A program made the position numbers and the translations under genes. The notes beneath the pieces were generated by a model. The model saw only the letters and a program-made list of their open reading frames with translations. It made no database searches and was not told the DNA's origin. A stretch of 64,000 nt of DNA from Saonia flava (GTDB lineage Bacteria > Bacteroidota > Bacteroidia > Flavobacteriales > Flavobacteriaceae). The stretch is from assembly GCF_011927795.1 (NCBI RefSeq), contig NZ_JAATJJ010000002.1:62001-126000 (forward strand), written 5' to 3'. Positions 51,244 to 61,456 of this stretch are shown here, one piece after another. The first letter of the stretch is position 1. Each line of letters opens with the position of its first letter.

Positions 51244-51273
51244 AAACGCTCCCTTTGGGAGCGTTTTTTTGTT
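51244..51273 (+). terminator. Terminator of the fad operon
   Basis: AAACGCTCCC-TTT-GGGAGCGTTT is followed by TTTT. It is 38 bases after the fadE stop; the opposite strand also has an A/T-rich flank, so it may serve the convergent GH15 gene too. Confidence 0.85.
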
Positions 51274-51277
51274 TACC

Positions 51278-53080
51278 CTATTCCCGCATAGATTCCAATA
51301 TTTTTTCTTCTCCCTCTTTTTTAGAGAAGTTTACAGCGCATTCTATCAATGCCAAATGAGAATATGCCTGTGGAAAGTTTCCCAATAACCTTTTAGTTTT
51401 AAAATCAATATCTTCGCTAAACAATCCTAAATGATTGCTATAGCTCAATAATTTATCGAATTGTGCCATTGCTTTTTCTTCCTCCCCAATTTTAAAAAGG
51501 CTGTTTATAAACCAAAAGGTACAAATGGTAAAAGATGATGAGGGCAATCCAAAATCATCCTCATTTTTATACCTATACAATAACCCATCATTGCTTAATT
51601 CCGCCTCAATTGCCTTAACAGTGCCCACATATCTTGGGTCCTTGGCATTAATAAATCCATAAGGTTCCATTAATAGTACAGAGGCATCCAAATGTGAAGA
51701 ACCATAGGACTGTACAAATGCATTTTTCTTTTTGTTCCATGCATTTTCATGAATATCTTCTCTAATTTCTTTCTCCAATAGGGTCCACTTCTCAATTTTT
51801 ACAGATTTCCCAAGAATCTTGGCCACTTTTATTGCTCTGTCAATAGCTACCCAGCACAAAACCTTTGAGAACGTAAAATGCCTGTCCTCTGCCCTAAATT
51901 CCCAAATACCTTTATCCGCTTCTTTCCAATGGTTTCCTACAATCCAAACAATTCCCTTTGTAATGCCCCATAGTTCTTCACCATTCTCAATGTCCATACT
52001 AAACTTAGCCAACTGTTCATAGATGACATCCATTAGAATGCCATAAATATCATTCTGCTTTTGTTTATAGGCCGCATTTCCAACACGGACGGGCTTTGAC
52101 CCTTTATAGCCGCTCAGATGCTCCAAAGATACTTCTGTAAGTTTCTTTTCTTTATTGATACCGTACATTATTTGTAGTTTTTCATCCTTATCGGGAATAA
52201 GGTCAATGATAAACTGCAAATATCGTCTAGCAATATTTTTATGCCCTAGTTCGGACATTACCTTTATAACCATAGAGGAATCCCTTATCCAACAAAAGCG
52301 GTAGTCCCAATTACGAACTTCACCAATTGTTTCTGGCAATGAGGTGGTAGCAGCGGCTAAAACAGCCCCCGACTTATCATAGCTCAACAGCTTTAATGTA
52401 ATGGCACTGCGCATAATTTGGTTATTGTATTTTTTATAATTGGGTGTCTTATTTACCCAATTTAACCAATAGACCTTAGTACGTTCTAATTCTAAATACA
52501 ATTTACGGGTAGATGGCAATAAAATTTTCTCATTGTAACCAAACAGAAAATAACCATCCTCTGTCACCTCCATTTCCCTACCTTCAACAACTGCATTTTT
52601 GTTATACGAGGTGTACAGGAATACCGTATCAAATTTTTCTCCCTCCGTAAGGCTTACCACAAAATTATGTTTAACATAGGTCTTTGTCTCTCCTGTGGCA
52701 TACTCCAGTCTTGGGTCATATTTTACACTGAATTTAGGCCTGCCTGATATATGTTTAATGTACCTAACCACCTCTGGAGGAGACTGATAGCCTCCATTTT
52801 CCTTGTAGTACCTAGGCATAAAATCATGTACTTCAAAAATATTTTTACCCTCAGAAAAAATAGTGATCAATATTGCGCTATCCTTTTTATATCGTTGCTC
52901 TATTGAATAATTTTCTCCAACATTGATTTCAAAACTCCCGCCAATTTCTTCATCAAGAATTTTAGCAAAAACCGAGGATGAATCAAACTCTGGTAAACAA
53001 CACCATTCCAAAGACCCAGTTTTAGAAATCAATGCTGCACTCCTACAATTTCCAATAATTCCGTAATCCAAATTATTCAT
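51278..53080 (-). CDS. Glycoside hydrolase family 15 protein
   Basis: The 600-residue product has the GH15 pattern (GIIGNCRSAALISKTGSLEWCCLPEFDSSSVFAKILD at the start, ETIGEVRNWDYRFCWIRDSSM, and LGLFSEDID and GNFPQAYSHLALI near the end). The family includes glucoamylases, glucodextranases and trehalases. Being divergent from a trehalose-phosphate synthase, it is most likely a trehalase or trehalose-related hydrolase; this rests on context. There is no signal peptide. Confidence 0.85.
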   Translation of the reverse strand: MNNLDYGIIGNCRSAALISKTGSLEWCCLPEFDSSSVFAKILDEEIGGSFEINVGENYSIEQRYKKDSAILITIFSEGKNIFEVHDFMPRYYKENGGYQSPPEVVRYIKHISGRPKFSVKYDPRLEYATGETKTYVKHNFVVSLTEGEKFDTVFLYTSYNKNAVVEGREMEVTEDGYFLFGYNEKILLPSTRKLYLELERTKVYWLNWVNKTPNYKKYNNQIMRSAITLKLLSYDKSGAVLAAATTSLPETIGEVRNWDYRFCWIRDSSMVIKVMSELGHKNIARRYLQFIIDLIPDKDEKLQIMYGINKEKKLTEVSLEHLSGYKGSKPVRVGNAAYKQKQNDIYGILMDVIYEQLAKFSMDIENGEELWGITKGIVWIVGNHWKEADKGIWEFRAEDRHFTFSKVLCWVAIDRAIKVAKILGKSVKIEKWTLLEKEIREDIHENAWNKKKNAFVQSYGSSHLDASVLLMEPYGFINAKDPRYVGTVKAIEAELSNDGLLYRYKNEDDFGLPSSSFTICTFWFINSLFKIGEEEKAMAQFDKLLSYSNHLGLFSEDIDFKTKRLLGNFPQAYSHLALIECAVNFSKKEGEEKILESMRE

Positions 53081-53183
53081 ACACGCAATATCCTTAATTC
53101 TTTTTCTATTAATTTTTTATGCCATCAATTTTGCCGAAATTTAGAGAAATTAATTTCAAGAAAGGTCAAAACATATCCAATTT

Positions 53184-55394
53184 ATGGGGAAAACTATCAT
53201 AATCTCAAACAGATTACCCGTTCAATTACAAATTCATAATGGTTCTATAACCGCAACACCGAGCGTAGGTGGTTTGGCAACTGGTATGAAATCTGTGCAC
53301 AAAGGGGGTGAAAGTCTTTGGATAGGATGGTCCGGGCTTACTGATGAAGAAATACCACAAATTCTTGCTCCCGCCATTGACAATGCCCTAAAAGAGCAAG
53401 GCTGTGCAAAAGTAAAACTAACGCAAAATGATATAGATGGATATTATTTTGGTTTTAGTAACCGTACCATTTGGCCACTGTTCCATTATTTTCTTGAATA
53501 CTCTGAGTTTGAACTAAATTTCTGGGAATCGTATAAATCGGTCAATCAAAAATTTGCCGATGCCATTATTGAGCAATCGGATGAAGATGATATTATTTGG
53601 GTTCATGACTATCAACTAATGCTTGTGCCACAACTGGTCAAGGAAAAAAGGCCAAACGCCAGTATTGGTTTTTTTCTACATATCCCATTTCCATCCTATG
53701 AAATATTTAGAACACTGCCTTGGCGTCAAGAATTGTTGCAAGGTTTGTTAGGGGCAGATTTAATAGGTTTCCACACCTATGATTATGAAAGACATTTTTT
53801 AAGTTCTGTAAGACGTTTGCTGGGGCTGGAAGTAAGTTTTAATGATATTTATCTAGAGAACAGGACAATAAAAGTTGATTCTTTCCCAATGGGGATAGAT
53901 TATAAAAAGTTCAGTGAGTCTGCCCAATTACATGATGCAAATAAAAAAGATAAACGTTCAGATTTTCAAAAAAGATTGGACCAACACAAAGAATCCTCTC
54001 CAGATACAAAATTAATAGTCTCCATTGATAGGTTGGATTATAGTAAAGGTATTGCCAAGCGCATCAATGCCTTTGAATATTTTTTAAATAAATACCCGGA
54101 ATATAAAGAAAAGGTTCGCCTTATTATATTGGCGGTGCCCTCCCGTTCCAATGTGCCACAATACCAATTGCTTAAACGTGAAGTAGATGAACTAGTTGGA
54201 CGAATAAATGGAGAGCTATCCACGGTAAACTGGACACCCATTTGGTATTTTTACAGATCACTCCCTTTTGAAAACCTAATAGATTTATATACCTCCAGTG
54301 ACATTGCTTGGTTGACACCCCTTAGGGATGGAATGAACTTGGTTGCCAAAGAATATATTGCCACGAGAACGGATAAGACCGGTGTTCTTATTTTGAGTGA
54401 AATGGCAGGTTCCGCTTACGAAATGAATGAAGCCCTATTAATTAACCCAAACAATTTTGAACAACAAGCGGATACTCTAAAAATGGCCATTACCATGCCT
54501 GTTGAGGAACAAATACGCCGAAATACTTTATTACAAAATAGATTAAGTAGGTACAATGTGGAAACTTGGGCCAATCATTTTATGGAAACTCTTGTCAACC
54601 AAAAAAATGGAAACAATGATTTTGTTTCAAGAAAAATGAACGATTCCATTTTAAGCGCTGTTACCAAGGATTACAAAAAAGCCAAAAAACGGTTGTTATT
54701 TTTAGATTACGACGGCACGCTCGCAGGCTTTCACAAAGACCCACAGAAAGCCTCTCCAGATGAGGAACTTTATAACCTTTTGGATGTGTTGCACAATCAA
54801 AAAGATACAACTCTTTTCTTGATCAGTGGTCGTGATAAACAAACATTCACCAAATGGTTCCTGCCTAAAAAGTACAATATGATTGTAGAACATGGTGTTT
54901 GGATTTCCCGCAATGGTGAAGAATTTAAGCTTTTAGAAAAAGTAAATGGGGATTGGATGGAAAAAATTCAACCCGTTTTGGATTCTTTTGTCGACCGTAC
55001 CCCAGGATCATTTATTGAGCAAAAAAATTATTCTCTGGCCTGGCATTATAGAAATACCGACCCAGATTTTGGTGCCAAAAGAGCAAATGAACTCAACGAA
55101 GTTCTAACTGGTCTAATTGGAAACGATGATATAAGTGTTCTAAATGGTAACAAAGTAATGGAGGTAAAAAGTAGTAATGTAAACAAAGGAAGAGCCTCTG
55201 TGCGAATGCTGGGAGAAGATGCTTATGATTTTGTTTTTGCAATAGGTGATGACTGGACAGATGAATACATGTTCCAAGAACTTCCAGAAAGTACGGTAAC
55301 CGTTAAAGTGGGAGTGCAAAAAACACAAGCAAAATATTTTGTGGAAAACACTAAAAAAGTAAGGGAACTTTTGAAGCAGTTTACAAAGTATTGA
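53184..55394 (+). CDS. otsA: Trehalose-6-phosphate synthase/phosphatase fusion
   Basis: The 736-residue product joins two enzymes. The synthase domain (residues 1-~490) has the GT20 motifs HDYQLMLVP (141), SIDRLDYSKGI (about 280) and LTPLRDGMNLVAKEY (about 378). The phosphatase domain (~500-736) is a HAD enzyme with FLDYDGTLAGF (D508) and a late IGDDWTDEYMF. Together they turn UDP-glucose and glucose-6-phosphate into trehalose. The gene is 103 bases from the divergent GH15 gene. Confidence 0.94.
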   Translation: MGKTIIISNRLPVQLQIHNGSITATPSVGGLATGMKSVHKGGESLWIGWSGLTDEEIPQILAPAIDNALKEQGCAKVKLTQNDIDGYYFGFSNRTIWPLFHYFLEYSEFELNFWESYKSVNQKFADAIIEQSDEDDIIWVHDYQLMLVPQLVKEKRPNASIGFFLHIPFPSYEIFRTLPWRQELLQGLLGADLIGFHTYDYERHFLSSVRRLLGLEVSFNDIYLENRTIKVDSFPMGIDYKKFSESAQLHDANKKDKRSDFQKRLDQHKESSPDTKLIVSIDRLDYSKGIAKRINAFEYFLNKYPEYKEKVRLIILAVPSRSNVPQYQLLKREVDELVGRINGELSTVNWTPIWYFYRSLPFENLIDLYTSSDIAWLTPLRDGMNLVAKEYIATRTDKTGVLILSEMAGSAYEMNEALLINPNNFEQQADTLKMAITMPVEEQIRRNTLLQNRLSRYNVETWANHFMETLVNQKNGNNDFVSRKMNDSILSAVTKDYKKAKKRLLFLDYDGTLAGFHKDPQKASPDEELYNLLDVLHNQKDTTLFLISGRDKQTFTKWFLPKKYNMIVEHGVWISRNGEEFKLLEKVNGDWMEKIQPVLDSFVDRTPGSFIEQKNYSLAWHYRNTDPDFGAKRANELNEVLTGLIGNDDISVLNGNKVMEVKSSNVNKGRASVRMLGEDAYDFVFAIGDDWTDEYMFQELPESTVTVKVGVQKTQAKYFVENTKKVRELLKQFTKY

Positions 55395-55419
55395 CTAAAA
55401 TTAGTATGGCATAAGACAA

Positions 55420-56061
55420 ATGAAATTTCTTCACAACATTAGTAGGATAGAGGCTTTTAGTGATGCAGTTTTTGCGTTTGCGGCAACGTTAATGGTTGTT
55501 TCCTTGGAAGCTGTGGATGGGTTTTCTGTATTACACATAAGTTTTACAGCCTTTATAGGTTTTGCCATTAGCTTTTTCGTGTTGATCATGCTATGGAAAA
55601 TGCATTATAATTTTTTTAGAAGAACAAATTATATAGACAATTGGATCATCGCGTTTAACTCTGTTTTGCTGTTTGTGGTCCTATATTATGTCTTTCCATT
55701 AAAATCCATGATTGGTTCCCTAACAAATTTATTTTTTAGAAATGGTGGGGGCATGACCAAAAATGAACTCGTTCAATTGTTTTTACTCTATGGGGTGGGT
55801 TTCTTTTTAATTTTCCTATGCATTTCTCTAATGTATTATAGAGCCTATAAAAGAAGTAAGGAAATAGACAATGCACTAACCCTATTGTTCTATACTAGGC
55901 ATTTTGCCATTTTTTGTGGGGTTGCCGTCTTATCAATTCTACTTTCGGTATCAGAATTTGGATTAATTATTGGCGCTCCAGGATTCATCTATTCCTTAAT
56001 TGGTCTTTTTTGCTATCTCCATGCCAAACAATTCAATAAAAAACACAACACTTTAATATAA
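55420..56061 (+). CDS. TMEM175-like (DUF1211) channel protein
   Basis: The 213-residue product starts with RIEAFSDAVFAFAATLMVVSLEA, the TMEM175 signature, and has about six membrane segments. The family forms potassium channels in several bacteria; ion selectivity is not proved here. It follows the trehalose fusion by 25 bases and shares its last base with the following peptidase gene, so it belongs to the same operon. Confidence 0.85.
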   Translation: MKFLHNISRIEAFSDAVFAFAATLMVVSLEAVDGFSVLHISFTAFIGFAISFFVLIMLWKMHYNFFRRTNYIDNWIIAFNSVLLFVVLYYVFPLKSMIGSLTNLFFRNGGGMTKNELVQLFLLYGVGFFLIFLCISLMYYRAYKRSKEIDNALTLLFYTRHFAIFCGVAVLSILLSVSEFGLIIGAPGFIYSLIGLFCYLHAKQFNKKHNTLI

Positions 56062-57392
56062 TGAAAAAAACACTTTTTTTAATTTCTTTACTAGCGACCG
56101 TAAACTTATTTTCACAGACAGATAGTCGAATTTATGACATTATAAATAGCGTTTCAGCGGATCGAATAGAAAAGGACATTACTACACTTGCCAATTTTGG
56201 AACTCGCCATACTCTGAGTGATACCATTTCTGAAACCAGAGGTATTGGAGCTGCTAGAAGATGGATAAAGTCAGAATTTGAAAAAACATCAACAGATTGT
56301 GGAGGTTGCCTGGATGTTTTTTACCAAAAGGATTTTATAAAAAAAGGGGATAATGCAAGAATTGTGCATGATGTCTGGGTGGTAAATGTTGTTGCCGTTC
56401 AACATGGCACAAAATATCCAAACCGTTTCATAATCATGAGTGGGGATATAGATTCCCGTGTAAGCGACCCCACAAATTTCACCTCCGATTCACCGGGGGC
56501 CAATGACAATGCCAGTGGCATGGCAGGAACCATGGAAGCCGCCCGCGTACTTTCCAAGTATAAGTTTGAGAACAGTATTATTTACACCGGTATTTCTGGT
56601 GAAGAGCAAGGTTTATATGGCGGTAAGGGTCTCGCGGCATATGCTAAAGAAAAAGGTTGGGAAATCATCGGCATTCTTAACAATGATATGATTGGAAACA
56701 TCAAAGGTGTGGATGGTATAGTGAGCAATGTGGATTTTAGAATATTCTCCGAACCTGTTCCGCCTACAGAAACGGAACAAGAAAGACGTGCAAGACGTTT
56801 TTATGGAGGGGAAGTGGATGGTATATCCAGACAATTGGCCCGCTATGTCCACAAAACTACGAAAACATACATGCCAGAAATGAACCCCATGCTTATATAC
56901 AGATTGGACAGGTTTGGTCGTGGTGGCCACCATAGACCTTTTAATGATGCTGGCCATGCTGGAATTCGTATTATGGAAGCGCATGAAAATTACACGCAAC
57001 AACATCAAGATATTCGTGTTGAGGACGGAATTGAATATGGTGATGTACTAAAGCATGTAAACTTTGCTTATGCCAAAAAGCTCACAGCGGTCAACGCCAT
57101 TAATCTGGCATCCATAGCATGGGCTCCCCCCGCTCCCAAAGAAGTTAAAATTGGAGGTATTGTAGAACCTTCTGCCAAATTTGAATGGAGCAAGGTAGAC
57201 GGAGCTATTGGGTATAAAATCTATTGGCGGGACACCACTTCCCCAACTTGGGACAATAGCAGATATGTAGGTAATGTAACCGAATATACTTTGGATGGCA
57301 TAGTGATTGATAATTTCTTTTTCGGAATTGCAGCTGTCGGAGAAAATGGCCATGAAAGCTTAGTAGTATTTCCTAATAAAATATTGAGATAA
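56061..57392 (+). CDS. M28-family peptidase, secreted
   Basis: The 443-residue product has a signal peptide (LFLISLLATVNLFSQ), then an M28 peptidase domain: GANDNASGM (D149), GISGEEQGLYG (E181-E182), NNDMIGN and the late HHRPFNDAGHAGIRIMEAHEN. The usual first metal ligand, the His of SGHYDS, is Asp here (SGDIDS, D129). A fibronectin-type III-like region closes the C-terminus (AKFEWSKVDGAIGYKIYWRD). It probably releases amino acids from peptides. Confidence 0.82.
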   Translation: MKKTLFLISLLATVNLFSQTDSRIYDIINSVSADRIEKDITTLANFGTRHTLSDTISETRGIGAARRWIKSEFEKTSTDCGGCLDVFYQKDFIKKGDNARIVHDVWVVNVVAVQHGTKYPNRFIIMSGDIDSRVSDPTNFTSDSPGANDNASGMAGTMEAARVLSKYKFENSIIYTGISGEEQGLYGGKGLAAYAKEKGWEIIGILNNDMIGNIKGVDGIVSNVDFRIFSEPVPPTETEQERRARRFYGGEVDGISRQLARYVHKTTKTYMPEMNPMLIYRLDRFGRGGHHRPFNDAGHAGIRIMEAHENYTQQHQDIRVEDGIEYGDVLKHVNFAYAKKLTAVNAINLASIAWAPPAPKEVKIGGIVEPSAKFEWSKVDGAIGYKIYWRDTTSPTWDNSRYVGNVTEYTLDGIVIDNFFFGIAAVGENGHESLVVFPNKILR

Positions 57393-59023
57393 TGATAAAA
57401 AAAATTCTTTTTACCTTCCTAATGGGAACTGTTTTGGTTGCCAAAGCCCAAGAGCCCAAATTCACAGAACAAGACACCTTAAGAGGAAGTATTACTCCAG
57501 AACGTGCCTGGTGGGACCTTACTTATTACCATTTGGACATTGAAGTGAATCCTGATGAGAAATTTATTTCGGGCACCAATACCATTCGCTATACGGTGCT
57601 GGATAAGAACCAAGTACTTCAGATAGATTTGCAACCCCCTATGCAGATTGACAAAGTCACTCAAAATGGTAAAGAATTAAAAGTGGAGTCCAATATTAAC
57701 GCCCATTTTATCTCTCTAAAAAAGAAGCAAAAAGTAGGTGAAACCTATGAAATTATTGTGCATTATTCTGGGCATCCAAAAGAGGCAGTCCGTGCTCCAT
57801 GGGATGGCGGGTTTTCTTGGAAAAAAGATAGTAATGGCAAAGATTTTATAGCCACATCTTGTCAAGGATTGGGAGCCAGCGTTTGGTGGCCAAATAAGGA
57901 CCATATGTATGATGAAGTGGATAGTATGGACATAAGTGTCACCGTGCCCAAGGGTTTAATGGATGTCTCCAATGGAAGACTTATAAAAGTGGAGGAGCAC
58001 CAAAGCACTACCACCTATCACTGGGCAGTGGAAAACCCTATAAATAATTATGGGGTGAATGTAAATATTGGTGACTATGTATATTTTGGGGAGAAATATA
58101 AGGGTGAAAAAGGCCCATTGGACATGGACTACTATGTACTAAAGGATAACCTCGAAAAAGCACAGGAACAGTTTAAGCAGGCTCCTTTAATGATGGAAGC
58201 TTTTGAACATTGGTTTGGCCCCTACCCTTTTTATGAAGATAGTTTTAAACTAGTGGAAGTTCCATATCTGGGCATGGAACACCAAAGTTCTGTTACCTAT
58301 GGGAACCAATATGGCAATGGGTATTTGGGGCGTGACCTTTCTGGCTCTGGCTGGGGTCTAAAGTTCGATTATATTATCATCCATGAAGCAGGCCATGAAT
58401 GGTTTGCAAACAACATTACCTATAAAGATGCAGCAGATATGTGGGTGCACGAAGGATTTACCATGTACTCGGAAAGCTTATATTTAGATTATCATTTTGG
58501 CACAAAAGCAGCTTCTGAATATATCCTTGGGGTTAGAAATAGTATTAGAAACAAAAGCCCTCTTATTGGTATTTACAATGTAAACAAAGAAGGTTCCGGC
58601 GATATGTACAATAAGGGTGCAAACATTCTCCACACCATAAGACAGTTAATAGAAGATGATGAAAAATGGCGCCAAATATTGCGGGGGCTCAACAAAGAGT
58701 TCTATCACCAAACAGTGACTACGGCCCAAATAGAAAATTACATAAGTAAAAAAACAGGAAAAGACCTAAGCGCCTTTTTTAACCAATATTTACGTTCAAC
58801 CAAAATTCCTGTTTTGGAATATACTATAGAGGGCAATACCATCACCTATAGATATACCAATGTGGTAGAGGATTTTGATATGCCCGTTCGTGTTTTTACC
58901 GGAGATACAGAACACTGGTTATTTCCCCAAAAGGATGAAGCATGGAAAACAGAAAAATTAAAGGGTGATGTGGCATCTTTTAAGGTAGATCCTAATTTTT
59001 ATATAGAAACAGAAAGGAGGTAA
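57392..59023 (+). CDS. M1-family aminopeptidase, secreted
   Basis: The 543-residue product has a signal peptide and an M1 domain with HEAGHEW (zinc ligands H331, H335; catalytic E332) and the third ligand E354 in HEGFTMYSE. The exopeptidase motif is GMEHQ (about residue 295) instead of GAMEN, as in a subgroup of bacterial M1 enzymes. It shares a base with the M28 gene and acts in the same peptide-degrading unit. Confidence 0.9.
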   Translation: MIKKILFTFLMGTVLVAKAQEPKFTEQDTLRGSITPERAWWDLTYYHLDIEVNPDEKFISGTNTIRYTVLDKNQVLQIDLQPPMQIDKVTQNGKELKVESNINAHFISLKKKQKVGETYEIIVHYSGHPKEAVRAPWDGGFSWKKDSNGKDFIATSCQGLGASVWWPNKDHMYDEVDSMDISVTVPKGLMDVSNGRLIKVEEHQSTTTYHWAVENPINNYGVNVNIGDYVYFGEKYKGEKGPLDMDYYVLKDNLEKAQEQFKQAPLMMEAFEHWFGPYPFYEDSFKLVEVPYLGMEHQSSVTYGNQYGNGYLGRDLSGSGWGLKFDYIIIHEAGHEWFANNITYKDAADMWVHEGFTMYSESLYLDYHFGTKAASEYILGVRNSIRNKSPLIGIYNVNKEGSGDMYNKGANILHTIRQLIEDDEKWRQILRGLNKEFYHQTVTTAQIENYISKKTGKDLSAFFNQYLRSTKIPVLEYTIEGNTITYRYTNVVEDFDMPVRVFTGDTEHWLFPQKDEAWKTEKLKGDVASFKVDPNFYIETERR

Positions 59024-59132
59024 GCCTAAAAAAAATAAACGCACAAAGGTACGTTTATACAATTGTTGCAACACATTTTGAACATTGGGCATGGAAACAA
59101 ACTTTACTTTTTAATTCTTACTTAATAAAAAC

Positions 59133-59861
59133 ATGGAAAAAACAGTTTCAGAAGCTATTTCTTACAGAAGATCTGTAAGAGTATATAAAAACGAATCCAT
59201 TGATTCTAAAAAAGTAAGACAATGCATAGTTAATGCCTCCTTAGCTCCAACGAGCAGTAATCTTCAACTTTGGGAGTTTTATCACATTACCAATAAAGAA
59301 ATATTAGGTGAAATGGCCAAGGCTTGTTTAAACCAGAGTGCGGCAAAGACCGCACAGCAACTGGTTGTTGTTGTAGCTCGTAAAGATTTGTGGCGAAAAA
59401 GAGCAAAAGCCAATATAAATTTTTTAAACAAGGTGTATGATAAAGAAGGTCTTAGTGATCGCGATTTGAAGCGAAAAAAAATGGCTTCTGATTATTATAG
59501 TAAATTGATTCCAACTATTTATACAGATTTTTTGGGAATACTAGGTTTCATTAAATATATTGTCTTTCAAATCATTGGTTTTTTTAAACCAACATATAGG
59601 CAAACCCGATTAAGTGATATGCGGATTGTAGCCCATAAAAGTGCTGGATTAGCCGCCGAAAACTTCATGATAAGTATGGCAGCAATTGGCTATGATACGT
59701 GTCCTATGGAAGGTAGTGATACCTTAAGGGTAAAAAGAATTTTAAAGCTTCCTACGAATGCAGAAATAACAATGGTTATTGCATGTGGAATAAGAGATGA
59801 TAAAGGAATCTATGGACCACGTTTTAGAGTTCCATTTGATGAAGTATATCATGAAATTTAA
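59133..59861 (+). CDS. Nitroreductase-family protein
   Basis: The 242-residue product begins VSEAISYRRSVRVYKNESI, the FMN-contacting start of nitroreductases, with SLAPTSSNLQLWEFYHI and SAGLAAENFMISMAAIGYDTCPMEG following. It reduces nitro groups, quinones or similar with NAD(P)H; the substrate is unknown. A gap of about 290 bases follows (59862-60151) in which I see no gene or structure. Confidence 0.85.
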   Translation: MEKTVSEAISYRRSVRVYKNESIDSKKVRQCIVNASLAPTSSNLQLWEFYHITNKEILGEMAKACLNQSAAKTAQQLVVVVARKDLWRKRAKANINFLNKVYDKEGLSDRDLKRKKMASDYYSKLIPTIYTDFLGILGFIKYIVFQIIGFFKPTYRQTRLSDMRIVAHKSAGLAAENFMISMAAIGYDTCPMEGSDTLRVKRILKLPTNAEITMVIACGIRDDKGIYGPRFRVPFDEVYHEI

Positions 59862-60151
59862 TTCATTTCTGTGCGTATTACATACTTGTCCTGTTAATTC
59901 AAAATATAAAGGAAAGCCTTATGAAGTGCCACCTCAAAAAAACAGACAAAATAAAAGAAACTTATCTGGAAATTTCAATTTTAAAAATACAATACAACCA
60001 GAATTAAAATAAGGAAAGCACAACAACATGTATAGCTCATTTCGGTGGAATTTCTTAAACAAAAATCCTTAACTTTAAGGAATAGTGAATCTAAGCGGAT
60101 GATTTCGATTGGGATTCTCGTTAACAAAATACTAGTGTAAACCAAACAACC

Positions 60152-61333
60152 TTGAAGTCCATTAAACTATTATTTGCATTCCTTTTAGTCGGTTGTCTAA
60201 TAAGCTGCCAAAGCAACATTGTTAAGGTTCCGGATTCCCCCTACCCTATTAGCAATGATTCCTTTACTATGGATACCATTGCACAAGGGTTTACCATTCC
60301 CTATGGAATAGCCATAGTTGAAGATAACGAATACTTCATCACAGACAGGATTGGGAAAATGTTCCACTTTAAAAATGGTACTAAAACCGAAATAACTGGA
60401 ATGCCCCAAGTTGTAACTTTTGGCATCTCTGAATTACGTGCAATTTTACATGGTGGGCTTATGGATGTTAGTATTCATCCCAATTACCCAACCAACTCAT
60501 GGATATATATTTCCTATTTGGATTCTGATGGTTTGGCAAAGGTATCTCGATTAAAAATACAGAACAATGCTGCTACCCAGTTAGAGACTATTTTCCAAAC
60601 AAGAAAAACAAATTATACCGGTAACGGAATGCGGATAATTTGGGAGGATGACACCCATTTCTTTCTAAATGTTGGAAATTCCAATTTTTCAACGAGCACA
60701 AACCCAGTTTTAAATGCACAAGACCTAAATGACGATGCTGGTAAGATACATAGGTTAATGGAGGACGGGAGCATACCCTCCGATAATCCTATTTTTGAGG
60801 GTTTTACATCCCCCACAACCATTTGGAGTTATGGACATAGAGATGTACAAGGTTTATATTATGAGAAAACAACCCATACCCTGTTTGGAGTTGAGCATGG
60901 CCCCAAAGGAGGAGATGAACTCAATATCATTGAAAAGGGAAAGAATTATGGTTGGCCTCTTTTTTCTTATGGCATTAATTATGATGGAGCTACCGTATCC
61001 ACAATTTCAAAAGACTCTGCTGCTGTCTTTACGGTGTTGCCAGAACATTACTGGACGGTTCCAACACATGATGGAGGACAAGCTGTTGCTCCTGCATGTT
61101 TATTAAAAGTAAATGGAAGTACTATTTCTGATTGGAATGACTATTTTCTTTTTGGTTCATTGGCATATAGAAGACTTATGAAATATAACCGTGAAACCAA
61201 TGAAACATATGGCCTTGATATCGAAGGAAGGGTTAGAACACTAAAACAATTACCAAGTGGAGATATACTGGCTTTAATTGAACGAAACAATCTCAACCAA
61301 GCAAATGGACAAATAGTAAGAATAAAGAATTGA
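60152..61333 (+). CDS. PQQ-type sugar dehydrogenase family lipoprotein
   Basis: The 393-residue product starts at TTG 60152 and has a lipobox in LVGCLISC (Cys about residue 19). The body is a six-bladed propeller of the glucose/sorbosone dehydrogenase type: GLMDVSIHPNYPTNSWIYISYL, TGNGMRI, PTTIWSYGHRDVQGLYYE, VEHGPKGGDELN. The family oxidises sugars with PQQ, but many members lack proof of the cofactor. Confidence 0.82.
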   Translation: MKSIKLLFAFLLVGCLISCQSNIVKVPDSPYPISNDSFTMDTIAQGFTIPYGIAIVEDNEYFITDRIGKMFHFKNGTKTEITGMPQVVTFGISELRAILHGGLMDVSIHPNYPTNSWIYISYLDSDGLAKVSRLKIQNNAATQLETIFQTRKTNYTGNGMRIIWEDDTHFFLNVGNSNFSTSTNPVLNAQDLNDDAGKIHRLMEDGSIPSDNPIFEGFTSPTTIWSYGHRDVQGLYYEKTTHTLFGVEHGPKGGDELNIIEKGKNYGWPLFSYGINYDGATVSTISKDSAAVFTVLPEHYWTVPTHDGGQAVAPACLLKVNGSTISDWNDYFLFGSLAYRRLMKYNRETNETYGLDIEGRVRTLKQLPSGDILALIERNNLNQANGQIVRIKN

Positions 61334-61456
61334 AAACAAGGTCTATACATTTTATTGTTTACACTATTGCATTCTATTAGAAACCCAACCAAAAACAGTG
61401 AAGATAAAAAGCAACTACTTCTTCCCTAACTATCCAATACAGCCAAAAATACCCCA

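Noticed and set aside
59030-59065. Hairpin ATAAACG/CGTTTAT after the M1 peptidase gene as a terminator
   Set aside because: The stem is only seven bases with a ten-base loop and has no T tract after it.
59797-60012. 71-codon open frame after the nitroreductase
   Set aside because: About a third overlaps the nitroreductase gene out of frame; the rest is low complexity and has no recognisable features.
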